Part shown: positions 56,556-64,000 of the stretch, piece after piece
Layout: every line of letters begins with the position of its first letter
How positions within the stretch are numbered: the first letter of the stretch is position 1
Assembly (NCBI RefSeq): GCF_921292975.1
Contig: NZ_CAKLCM010000002.1
Coordinates: 558,001-622,000 of the forward strand
Source: Vibrio hippocampi
GTDB lineage: Bacteria > Pseudomonadota > Gammaproteobacteria > Enterobacterales > Vibrionaceae
Reading direction: 5' to 3'
Length of the DNA stretch: 64,000 nucleotides
Made by a program: the position numbers and the translations under genes
Notes under the pieces: model-generated
Seen by the model: only the letters and a program-made list of their open reading frames with translations
What the model was told of the DNA's origin: nothing
Database searches by the model: none

Positions 56556-57380
56556 ATGAAAGGAAGCAAGCCGCAACAAACTCAAGTGACATTAGTCGGC
56601 GCCGGTCCGGGTGATCCTGACTTACTGACACTCCGAGCCGTTAGAGCCATCGAGAATGCCGATGTCATCATATACGACAACTTGGTCAGTGAAGGGATCC
56701 GTGAATTATTCCCCAGCGACGTTACCCAACTCTATGTTGGCAAAGCGAAAAACTGCCATAGCTACACTCAAAAAGAGATCAACCAAACACTGCTTGATCA
56801 AGCATTGGCAGGCAAAACGGTGTGTCGAGTAAAAGGGGGCGATGCCTTTGTATTTGGGCGTGGCGGTGAAGAGATGTTGTGGTTAGCACAGCATGGTATT
56901 GAAGTATCCGTTGTTCCGGGCATTACCGCGGCTTCCGGCTGTACTACCTATGCTGATATCCCACTGACTCATCGTGGCTTAGCGCAAAGCTGTACGTTTA
57001 TTACTGCCCACGCAGAGAAAAGTTTAGAGGTGAAATGGCGCGCGCTGGCTGAGTTGAACCAAACCATTGTGATTTATATGGGGTTAAGTAAAGCGCAGTG
57101 GATCTCTGACAACCTAATCGAATCCGGAATGGCAGCAACCACACCGGTTGCCATTATCGAAAAAGGTTGCTGCCCAGAGCAAAGAACCTATATCGGGCAG
57201 TTGTCAGATCTTGAACAGATAAAACAGCAGCATCGCATCCAGTCACCTGCGCTTATTGTTATCGGTAAGGTCGTCACGGTTGCTGAACAGATGCAGTGGC
57301 TATCTCAGCTCAATACCCGCGCTGCAATCGAGTCGGGTACGGCTCAAAATAAACAACAAAAACTTAAGTTGTCAGCTTAA
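56556..57380 (+). CDS. cobA: Uroporphyrinogen-III C-methyltransferase
   Basis: Makes precorrin-2 for siroheme, the NirB cofactor. The start at 56556 (MKGSKPQQTQVTLVGAGPGD, 274 residues) has GGAGAG six bases upstream; an ATG at 56544 is the alternative. Motifs are LVGAGPGDPDLLT, KAKNCHS, VCRVKGGDAFVFGRGGEE and GITAASGC. It lacks the CysG dehydrogenase half. Confidence 0.94.
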   Translation: MKGSKPQQTQVTLVGAGPGDPDLLTLRAVRAIENADVIIYDNLVSEGIRELFPSDVTQLYVGKAKNCHSYTQKEINQTLLDQALAGKTVCRVKGGDAFVFGRGGEEMLWLAQHGIEVSVVPGITAASGCTTYADIPLTHRGLAQSCTFITAHAEKSLEVKWRALAELNQTIVIYMGLSKAQWISDNLIESGMAATTPVAIIEKGCCPEQRTYIGQLSDLEQIKQQHRIQSPALIVIGKVVTVAEQMQWLSQLNTRAAIESGTAQNKQQKLKLSA

Positions 57381-57398
57381 ACATTGGAAGGAAGTGAT

Positions 57399-59957
57399 AT
57401 GAGTAAACAAAGGATTGTTGTCGTCGGCAATGGTATGGTCGGTCACAAGTTTATCGACAGCATAATTGCCGCCAAGACGGAAGAATATCAGGTGATAACC
57501 TTTTCTGATGAGCCTAGGTTGGCCTATGACCGAGTTCAGCTGACAAGCTACTTCGATGAAGATAAAGATGCCAGTCACTTAGCCCTGACCGATGAAGCCT
57601 ATTATGAGAGCAATGGAATTTCGTATGTGGTGTCGGACAAGGTCGTCTCGATTGATAAACAGAATGGGCAAGTGGTTACCGAAAGTGGACGCACCGAAGC
57701 CTACGACAAGCTAATTTTGGCAACCGGCTCTTTCCCATTTGTGCCACCGATTCCCGGTAAAGATCAGGAGCATTGTCATGTCTATCGTACTATTGAAGAT
57801 CTTGATGCGATCGAGGCTTCAAGCCAAGTCAGTAAAAGCGGTGTCGTCATCGGTGGGGGTCTGTTAGGTCTTGAAGCGGCAAACGCCATCAAGAACTTAG
57901 GACTAGAAACTCACGTGGTTGAGTTTGCCCCTCGACTGATGGCGGTGCAACTTGACGAAGGCGGCGGCGCGCTGCTGCGTCGTAAAATAGAAAATTTGGG
58001 CGTTAGTGTTCATACAGACAAAGCGACCACGGAAATCGTTGCTGGTGAAGAGTCGCGTTATCGACTCAATTTTGCTGATGGCACCTACTTGGAAACGGAT
58101 GTCGTGGTATTTTCTGCGGGTATCCGTCCACAAGATGAACTGGCTCGACAAGCGGATATTCAAATTGGTGAGCGCGGCGGCATAGTGATTGATAACTTCT
58201 GTCAAACCAGCGAGTTAGATATCTACGCCATCGGTGAGTGCGCGCTTTGGGACAACAAGATTTTTGGCTTGGTTGCGCCGGGTTATCAAATGGCGAAAGT
58301 CGCTGCGGCTCATATTCTAAATCCGAGTGACCCACAAGCGTTTACTGGCTCTGACATGAGCACCAAACTCAAATTGTTAGGAGTGGATGTTGCCAGTATC
58401 GGCGAAGTTCATGGTCGCACACCGGGCGCGCAATCCTATACCTATAACGACGAGATTGAACAGGTTTATAAACGACTGATTGTGTCTGAGGATGGTAGCA
58501 AGATCGTCGGCGCTGTTCTGGTTGGTGATGCGGAAGCATACGGCACTTTATTGCAATTAAAGCAAAACGATATGCCACTGCCTGAGAATCCGTCCGTGCT
58601 GATCTTACCGAATGTCGCGGATGACAGTTCTTCAGCGATGGGGGTCGAAGCATTGCCGGATACCGCCGTGATCTGTTCGTGTTTCGACGTCACTAAAGGT
58701 GATATCAAGCAAGCGGTCGCGGATGGTTGCACCACCATGGGCGCGCTTAAAGAGACCACTAACGCCTCGACAGGTTGTGGTGGGTGTGCCGCACTTGCCA
58801 AACAAGTATTAGATTCTGAACTGCTTAACCTTGGCGTAGAAGTGAACAACGATCTGTGCGAACACTTTGCTTATTCTCGTCAAGAATTGAGTGACATTAT
58901 TCGCGTCAATAAGATTGCCACTTTTGATGAGTTATTGGAGAAGCATGGTAAAGGTCTAGGCTGTGAAATCTGTAAGCCGACCGCAGGTTCGATTCTCGCC
59001 TCTTATTGGAATGATTATATCCTTGAAGATCAACATATGGAGTTGCAAGACACCAATGATATCTACTTGGGTAACATGCAAAAAGACGGTACTTACTCGG
59101 TTGTTCCACGTATCCCTGGCGGTGAAATCACACCAGAAAAGTTGATTGTGTTGGGTGAAGTGGCGAAAGAGTACGATCTCTATACCAAGATCACGGGTGG
59201 ACAGCGTGTTGACCTGTTCGGAGCGCAATTAAATGAGCTGCCAGACATTTGGAAGAAATTGGTGGATGCTGGTTTTGAAACAGGGCATGCCTACGGCAAG
59301 TCAGTACGAACGGTGAAATCTTGTGTGGGTAGCACTTGGTGCCGTTATGGGGTCGCGGACAGCGTTGGCTTGGCGATTGATATTGAAAACCGCTACAAAG
59401 GCTTGCGAGCGCCTCACAAGCTGAAGTTTGCGGTGTCGGGCTGTACCCGCGAATGTGCGGAAGCGCAGTCTAAAGATATCGGTGTGATTGCATCGGATAA
59501 AGGCTGGAACCTGTATGTCTGCGGTAACGGTGGTATGCGTCCACGTCATGCGGATCTGTTTGCAACCGACCTTGATGAACAGACGCTGCTTAACTATATC
59601 GACCGTATTTTGATGTTCTATATTCGTACCGCTGACCGTCTACAACGAACGTCAGTCTGGTTGGAGAACCTAGAGGGCGGTATTGATTACCTTAAACAAG
59701 TCATTATTGATGACAAATTAGGTCTGGCTCAAGAGCTGGAAAACGACATGAATACCAATGTGGGCAAATATCAGTGTGAGTGGAAAACCACCTTGGAAAG
59801 CCCAGAAAAACTTAAGCGTTTCCGTCATTACATCAACAGTGACGAAATGGATGGCAACCTGCAGTTTGTGACCGTGCGTGATCAACGCTTGCCAACAGAG
59901 AATAAGAAAGAGTCTCTGATATTAGAACAACGCATTGATGTGGTTGAAGTTGAGTAA
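57399..59957 (+). CDS. nirB: NADH-dependent nitrite reductase large subunit
   Basis: Reduces nitrite to ammonium with six electrons in the cytoplasm. The start is 57399 (MSKQRIVVVGNGMVGHKF, 852 residues, GGAAGTG upstream). Order of domains: FAD and NADH binding (GGGLLGLEAANAI); a [2Fe-2S] BFD domain (CSCFDVTKGD...CGGC) and a second Cys-containing linker (GCEICKP); then siroheme and [4Fe-4S] binding with CVGSTWCRYG and CTRECAEAQSKDIG. Confidence 0.96.
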   Translation: MSKQRIVVVGNGMVGHKFIDSIIAAKTEEYQVITFSDEPRLAYDRVQLTSYFDEDKDASHLALTDEAYYESNGISYVVSDKVVSIDKQNGQVVTESGRTEAYDKLILATGSFPFVPPIPGKDQEHCHVYRTIEDLDAIEASSQVSKSGVVIGGGLLGLEAANAIKNLGLETHVVEFAPRLMAVQLDEGGGALLRRKIENLGVSVHTDKATTEIVAGEESRYRLNFADGTYLETDVVVFSAGIRPQDELARQADIQIGERGGIVIDNFCQTSELDIYAIGECALWDNKIFGLVAPGYQMAKVAAAHILNPSDPQAFTGSDMSTKLKLLGVDVASIGEVHGRTPGAQSYTYNDEIEQVYKRLIVSEDGSKIVGAVLVGDAEAYGTLLQLKQNDMPLPENPSVLILPNVADDSSSAMGVEALPDTAVICSCFDVTKGDIKQAVADGCTTMGALKETTNASTGCGGCAALAKQVLDSELLNLGVEVNNDLCEHFAYSRQELSDIIRVNKIATFDELLEKHGKGLGCEICKPTAGSILASYWNDYILEDQHMELQDTNDIYLGNMQKDGTYSVVPRIPGGEITPEKLIVLGEVAKEYDLYTKITGGQRVDLFGAQLNELPDIWKKLVDAGFETGHAYGKSVRTVKSCVGSTWCRYGVADSVGLAIDIENRYKGLRAPHKLKFAVSGCTRECAEAQSKDIGVIASDKGWNLYVCGNGGMRPRHADLFATDLDEQTLLNYIDRILMFYIRTADRLQRTSVWLENLEGGIDYLKQVIIDDKLGLAQELENDMNTNVGKYQCEWKTTLESPEKLKRFRHYINSDEMDGNLQFVTVRDQRLPTENKKESLILEQRIDVVEVE

Positions 59958-60006
59958 ACCGGCTTGTTAAAAGAGATGAATCTAAACTGTTTTTGGAGGA
60001 AAAATC

Positions 60007-60342
60007 ATGAGTGATTGGATAACTGTTTGTGCAAAAACTGATCTTGTGCCGCAAACGGGTGTGTGCGCCAAGTTTGACGAGCAACAAGTGGCGATATTTT
60101 ATTGCCAGCGCAGTGAGTCACTGTACGCGCTGTGTAATTACGACCCGTTTGGCAAGGCGTATGTCATGTCTCGTGGAATCATGGGCTCAATAGAGGGTGA
60201 ACCGTGTGTAGCTTCGCCACTTTATAAGCAGCACTTCAATCTTAAAACTGGCGAGTGTTTTGAAGATCCGACGCTTTCACTGAAGTGTTTTGATGTCCGT
60301 GTGGTCGATGATCAAGTGCAGTTAAGTCAGAAAGCGGCTTAA
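60007..60342 (+). CDS. nirD: Nitrite reductase small subunit
   Basis: A 111-residue Rieske-fold protein without the Rieske Cys/His ligands, as expected for NirD. SVLYALCNYDPFGKAYVMSRG-like positions and SPLYKQHFNLKTGECFED are conserved. GGAGGA precedes the ATG. Last gene of cobA-nirBD. Confidence 0.93.
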   Translation: MSDWITVCAKTDLVPQTGVCAKFDEQQVAIFYCQRSESLYALCNYDPFGKAYVMSRGIMGSIEGEPCVASPLYKQHFNLKTGECFEDPTLSLKCFDVRVVDDQVQLSQKAA

Positions 60343-60444
60343 GCATGAGCGACTTGTTATTAGCTGTTTATCATGAGCAATTTATCATGAGCTATTTATA
60401 TCGTTAAGTTAACTTGCCTATTAGTTGTTGTGTGCAAAGGCATT

Positions 60445-60470
60445 GCCAGTCCGAAAGGGCTGGCTTTTTT
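60445..60470 (+). terminator. Terminator of cobA-nirBD
   Basis: GCCAGTCC-gaaa-GGGCTGGC followed by TTTTTT. Confidence 0.9.
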
Positions 60471-60592
60471 GTTGCGACCTTTTGACGTGTCAGCGAAAGC
60501 AATTGTTAAATAATTTAACAATTTAATAGGCAAATTATTAACTTTGGTCTTAATCTTAGAGGAATACGGGATGAACATTGCACAAAATGCGA

Positions 60593-60674
60593 TCGACCTA
60601 ACAGTAATCGACCTAGTAGTAATGTGCCTAACAGCAATATGTCGAACAGCAAATATGCCGAACAGCGATGATAG
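60593..60674. repeat. Degenerate tandem repeats upstream of the CBS gene
   Basis: About five units of 15-17 nt such as TCGACCTAACAGTAA and TGTCGAACAGCAAATA. They lie inside a 47-codon frame (60571-60714, MNIAQNAIDLTVID...) with a possible ribosome site; that frame was not called. Short GAGCAATTTATCAT repeats also lie at 60350-60400. Confidence 0.55.
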
Positions 60675-60774
60675 TCATCAACGATTGCAGGTATTGTTAT
60701 ATCCCATTTCGTAAAGTCAGCCAATAGTAGGAAAATGCTTCAGTGTTTACTGATTGGGTTGCAAGGAGATAGCT

Positions 60775-61191
60775 ATGGAATCGTTGAAAGTTAGAGACTA
60801 TATGACACAAAGAACGGTCACCTTTACCAAGGATATGCCACTGAGTGCGGCATTGGATAAAGTGATGCAGTCGACCCATCTCGGTGGTCCGGTGATTGAC
60901 GACCAAGAGCGTGTGATTGGTTTTATTTCTGAACAGGACTTACTGGATAAATTGGTTAAGGTCAGCTATCACTGCCAAGACACTCATATCGTGGGTGATT
61001 GCATGTACCAAGAAGTGCTTTCTGTCTCTCCAGAAATGTCCATTATCGAACTGGCGGATATGATGAAAGTCGGCAAACCCAAGGTTTATCCGGTGATTGA
61101 TAATGGGCGTCTTGTCGGCACCATTACCCGTAGAGATGTATTGCGAGCGATTGGTAAAAATCTAGAGGCATGTTTTAAACATCCGGTCTAA
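60775..61191 (+). CDS. CBS-pair domain protein
   Basis: 138 residues made of two CBS motifs (KVRDYMTQRTVTFTKDMPLS and VIGFISEQDLL; then EVLSVSPEMSI and LVGTITRRDVLRAI). CBS pairs bind adenosyl ligands and regulate other proteins. The start at 60775 has AAGGAGA. Its partner is unknown. Confidence 0.9.
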   Translation: MESLKVRDYMTQRTVTFTKDMPLSAALDKVMQSTHLGGPVIDDQERVIGFISEQDLLDKLVKVSYHCQDTHIVGDCMYQEVLSVSPEMSIIELADMMKVGKPKVYPVIDNGRLVGTITRRDVLRAIGKNLEACFKHPV

Positions 61192-61211
61192 CCTTATGAA
61201 AGGGAAACAAT

Positions 61212-61235
61212 AAAGAGCGCCTCGGCGCTCTTTTT
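61212..61235 (+). terminator. Terminator of the CBS gene
   Basis: AAAGAGCGC-ctcg-GCGCTCTTTTT. Confidence 0.9.
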
Positions 61236-61255
61236 AGTCTATATGAAGGAAAACC

Positions 61256-62719
61256 ATGGCTGATTCATCCGCAAAGTTCGTTGAAGGCTCAACGATGCGT
61301 CATATTCTTGTGATGTCAGGCACTGGCTCTATTGGCTTGATGTCGCTGTTTGTTGTTGACCTACTTGATATGCTGTTTATCAGTATGCTTGGGCAAACTG
61401 AGTTAGCCGCCGCGGTTGGGTTTGCAGGTACGCTCACTTTTTTTGCGACTTCGGTATCCATTGGCACCTCCATCGCGATGGGTGCCTTGATGTCAAAAGC
61501 GATTGGTGCAAAACATAGACGTTATGCCAAGCAACTAGGCTCCAGTGTTTTGGTGATCGCTTTTGCCATTAGCGCCGTGATTACCGCGGTGATGTGTTTT
61601 TACATTCCTGAATTGTTAACCGCAATTGGCGCAAGCGGTGAGGCTCTGGAGCGTGCCGAAGCTTATTTGTGGATTTTGCTACCCACGAGTCCAATCATCG
61701 CATTGGGTATGGCTTGTGGTGCCGGATTAAGAGCTGCCGGGGATGCAAAGCGATCCATGTGGGCGACGCTCTGGGGCGGGATTGTTAACGCCATCTTAGA
61801 TCCGTTGTTTATTTTTGGCTTTGGTTGGAATATTGAAGGGGCAGCCATTGCGTCAGTGATTGCGCGATTTACCGTGTTTTATTTCTCTTTTATGCCGTTA
61901 GTCCGTGTGCATCAGTTATTGAGTTTGCCATCGGTTAAGGCGTTAAAGAATGATGTTCATGCTATTTTGGCCATTGCGATCCCCGCGATTGTCACCAATA
62001 CCGCAACGCCGATTGCCAACGCGATAGTGACCACGGCACTCGCCAAGTTTGGCGAAGATTTTGTTGCAGGATACGCGGTCATTGGCCGACTGACTCCGGT
62101 CTGCTTTGCTGTGATTTTTGCTTTATCTGGCGCAGTAGGTCCCATTATTGGTCAAAACTATGGGGCTAAACGTATTGATAGGGTGTCAGAAACGTTACGC
62201 AATTCATTGATTGTTACTACTGTATATACCTTGCTGGTCTGCGCAATACTCTATTTGCTTCGCGAGCAAGTCGTTCAACTGTTTTCATTAACCGGTGATG
62301 CCGCTCTGATTTTGGTTGCCTTTGCCACTTATGTCGCAGTGACGTTTATATTCAATGGGGCCTTATTTGTTGCTAACACCAGTTTTAATAATCTCGGCAA
62401 GCCTCTGTATTCGACCGCATTGAATTTAGGTAAAGCCACCTTAGGCACCTTGCCATTTGTTTATCTTGGCGCACAACACCTTGGCGCACTGGGCGTCATT
62501 TACGGTCAAGCGCTGGGCAATATTGTGTTTGGGATCTTAGGATTGATCGTGCTGCGTTTTCATCTTAAAGAGTTAAGACAAACCAATGAATGCATCGCCA
62601 AACATGACCCGAGTCTGCTTGCGGTCAACTCACAGCCATTCTGTACTCATGATGCGGTATTACTCGAAGATGTGGCTAAAAATGAAGAAGGCTTAGAGCA
62701 ACCCTTCTTATCTGGCTAA
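61256..62719 (+). CDS. MATE-family multidrug/Na+ efflux transporter
   Basis: A 487-residue protein with twelve predicted helices. DLLDMLFISMLGQTELAAAVG starts the first half-repeat and IGRLTPVCFAVIFALSGAVGPIIGQNYGA the second. MATE pumps export cationic drugs by Na+ or H+ antiport. The C terminus carries a longer cytosolic tail than usual (ending EEGLEQPFLSG). AAGGA precedes the ATG. Confidence 0.9.
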   Translation: MADSSAKFVEGSTMRHILVMSGTGSIGLMSLFVVDLLDMLFISMLGQTELAAAVGFAGTLTFFATSVSIGTSIAMGALMSKAIGAKHRRYAKQLGSSVLVIAFAISAVITAVMCFYIPELLTAIGASGEALERAEAYLWILLPTSPIIALGMACGAGLRAAGDAKRSMWATLWGGIVNAILDPLFIFGFGWNIEGAAIASVIARFTVFYFSFMPLVRVHQLLSLPSVKALKNDVHAILAIAIPAIVTNTATPIANAIVTTALAKFGEDFVAGYAVIGRLTPVCFAVIFALSGAVGPIIGQNYGAKRIDRVSETLRNSLIVTTVYTLLVCAILYLLREQVVQLFSLTGDAALILVAFATYVAVTFIFNGALFVANTSFNNLGKPLYSTALNLGKATLGTLPFVYLGAQHLGALGVIYGQALGNIVFGILGLIVLRFHLKELRQTNECIAKHDPSLLAVNSQPFCTHDAVLLEDVAKNEEGLEQPFLSG

Positions 62720-62726
62720 TTTTTTC

Positions 62727-62758
62727 TTGACCTTGGAGTCCACTCCAAGGTTTACAAT
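62727..62758 (+). promoter_or_regulatory. ZntR-type MerR-family promoter/operator of the ATPase gene
   Basis: -35 TTGACC and -10 TACAAT are separated by 20 bp, the long spacer typical of MerR-family promoters. The spacer holds the operator ACCTTGGAGT-CC-ACTCCAAGGT (62730-62751), close to the E. coli zntA operator as remembered. It predicts zinc induction through ZntR. Confidence 0.88.
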
Positions 62759-62792
62759 TGCCATTATCAACCGCTTTATCAGGATGACCGTT

Positions 62793-64000
62793 ATGAGCGA
62801 TGGCAGCAAAAAGCCTATTTTTCACTCTTTATCCGCAGTGAAACCTTTATCTTCGAATTCGCCGAATCTAAGACCTCAGCAGTCTGACGCCGTTTTATCA
62901 CCGAGCCAAGATTGCAGTGGCCAAGCTTGCTGCTCTTCGAGTCAAGCGTCACAGCAACCGCCGCTCTCCGAGGCAACTTCCAGCACGAGGCAATCGCACA
63001 GCCAACACGCTTGGTTTATTCGCGGAATGGATTGCCCTTCTTGCGCCCGTAAGGTTGAGACCGCAGCCACCAATGTGGTGGGCGAGGGTCAGGCAAAAGT
63101 TCTGTTTGCCACTGAGAAATTGCTGGTGAATGTGACGGATGCTGGGCAAATTGCTCAAATAGAAGCCGCAATTAAAAGTGCGGGCTTCACACTCTCTCCA
63201 GTGAATAACAGCGGCGCGACCAAGAAAAATGCCGACACTGATCGCTTTGCGTTTCTCAAATCTAATGGGCATATCCTTGCCATTGTGTTCGGCATGCTTG
63301 CGGCTAGTTTAGCCTCAGCGTATTACCCAGATTACAGCCAAGGAATGTACGCGCTAGTCTGCCTACTCGGTTTGGCGCCTATTGCTTCTAAAGCGATCAA
63401 ACTTGCCAAATCAGGCACCCCATTTGCGATTGAAACCTTGATGAGTGTTGCCGCGGTTGGCGCTCTTTATTTAGGGGAAACCGTCGAAGCTGCGATGGTG
63501 CTGTTGCTGTTTTTAATTGGTGAGCGATTAGAAGCGTTTGCTGCCTCTCAAGCAAGAAGTGGCGTGAAAGCCTTAATGTCTTTGGTGCCTGAAGACGCGA
63601 CGGTATTGGTCGATGGAAAACCAATACAAAAAGCGGCGAGTGAGTTGCAAGTTGGCGATACTCTACAACTGGGTCCCGGAGACCGAATGTGTGCCGACGC
63701 AGAATTGCTGGTGACCAGTGCCAGTTTTGATGAAAGCGCACTGACAGGAGAGTCGCTACCGGTAGAGCGTCAGTTTGGTGACACGATCATGGCGGGTTCG
63801 GTGTTGGTCGATAAAGTGGTGACACTGCGAGTGACGTCAAAACAGGGTGAAAACGCCATCGACAGAATTTTGCATCTGATTGAACAAGCCGAGTCTCATA
63901 AAGCGCCAATCGAACGATTTTTGGATAAGTTCAGTCGTTGGTACACGCCATTAATGATGCTGGTGTCTCTGCTGGTCATCATTACGCCGCCTTTACTGTT
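62793..64000 (+). CDS. zntA: Heavy-metal P1B-type ATPase, ZntA-like (3' partial)
   Basis: The frame runs off the window with no stop (about 402 residues seen). A Ser/Gln-rich N terminus with SQDCSGQACCSSS is followed by an HMA domain (FIRGMDCPSCARKVET). Then come the membrane helices and the actuator domain with SALTGESLPVER. The CPC motif and DKTGT are beyond the edge. ATG 62793 has AGGA upstream; an in-frame ATG at 62784 is less likely. Zn/Cd/Pb export is inferred from the operator and the family. Confidence 0.9.
   Translation, partial: MSDGSKKPIFHSLSAVKPLSSNSPNLRPQQSDAVLSPSQDCSGQACCSSSQASQQPPLSEATSSTRQSHSQHAWFIRGMDCPSCARKVETAATNVVGEGQAKVLFATEKLLVNVTDAGQIAQIEAAIKSAGFTLSPVNNSGATKKNADTDRFAFLKSNGHILAIVFGMLAASLASAYYPDYSQGMYALVCLLGLAPIASKAIKLAKSGTPFAIETLMSVAAVGALYLGETVEAAMVLLLFLIGERLEAFAASQARSGVKALMSLVPEDATVLVDGKPIQKAASELQVGDTLQLGPGDRMCADAELLVTSASFDESALTGESLPVERQFGDTIMAGSVLVDKVVTLRVTSKQGENAIDRILHLIEQAESHKAPIERFLDKFSRWYTPLMMLVSLLVIITPPLL

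Noticed and set aside
60571..60714. 47-codon frame over the tandem repeats before the CBS gene
   Set aside because: The frame may be a by-product of the repeats; the ribosome site is weak and no homologue is known to me.
1..64000. CRISPR array
   Set aside because: The tandem repeats found have no regular unique spacers, and no cas genes are present.

Overview
The window is chromosomal DNA of a marine gammaproteobacterium, almost certainly the genus Vibrio. The evidence is the quorum-sensing pair luxO-luxU next to uvrB, the sodium-type flagellar gene motY beside rnt, a complete rnfABCDGE-nth operon, and VCR-like integron attC sites. No species is claimed.

Layout. 1-13.9 kb is core: the end of a membrane HPt protein, asd, a Kv-type channel, a MarC/YchE protein, adhE, a degenerate SDR, a Vibrio hypothetical, sodB, grxD, a YuiF-like antiporter, rnt and motY. 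13.9-30.9 kb looks accessory: a CueR-like regulator whose Cys112 codon is TGA, a Zn-alcohol dehydrogenase/MFS pair, a LysR gene divergent from an SDR/carboxymuconolactone decarboxylase/flavin amine oxidase set, a grxB stub, an intact IS481-family element with a target duplication, and a run of minus-strand genes for exported proteins (lipoproteins, beta-barrels, a pilin-like protein, a serine hydrolase). These exported-protein genes lie between two paralogous genes of unknown family. 30.9-38.3 kb is core again: gloA, nth, the Rnf complex and tRNA-Asn.

38.5-42.9 kb is a second accessory block between tRNA-Asn and uvrB, bracketed by a 17-bp direct repeat. It holds a shortened S24 repressor, a SLATT-domain membrane protein followed by a VCR-like attC site, a one-TM protein followed by a partial attC, a HEPN-like protein and several gene remnants. 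It reads as stranded integron cassettes with a probable defence function and no integrase in view.

42.9-64 kb is core: uvrB with a DnaA-box cluster, luxO-luxU, a YvcK/YbhK protein, the moaABCDE operon behind a probable Moco riboswitch, a HAD phosphatase, a candidate sRNA, a TrpD2 protein, and the nitrate assimilation locus. There nasA and cobA-nirBD diverge from two sigma-54 promoters that share a 30-bp palindrome. A CBS protein, a MATE transporter and a ZntA-like ATPase behind a ZntR-type operator follow; the ATPase runs off the end.

Functional links: Rnf couples reduced ferredoxin/NADH electron flow to Na+/H+ transport. moaA-E makes the molybdopterin for NasA, and cobA makes the siroheme precursor for NirB. 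LuxU passes phosphate to LuxO, whose leader carries a good match to a Qrr sRNA pairing site. All family assignments come from reading motifs; no database search was run.
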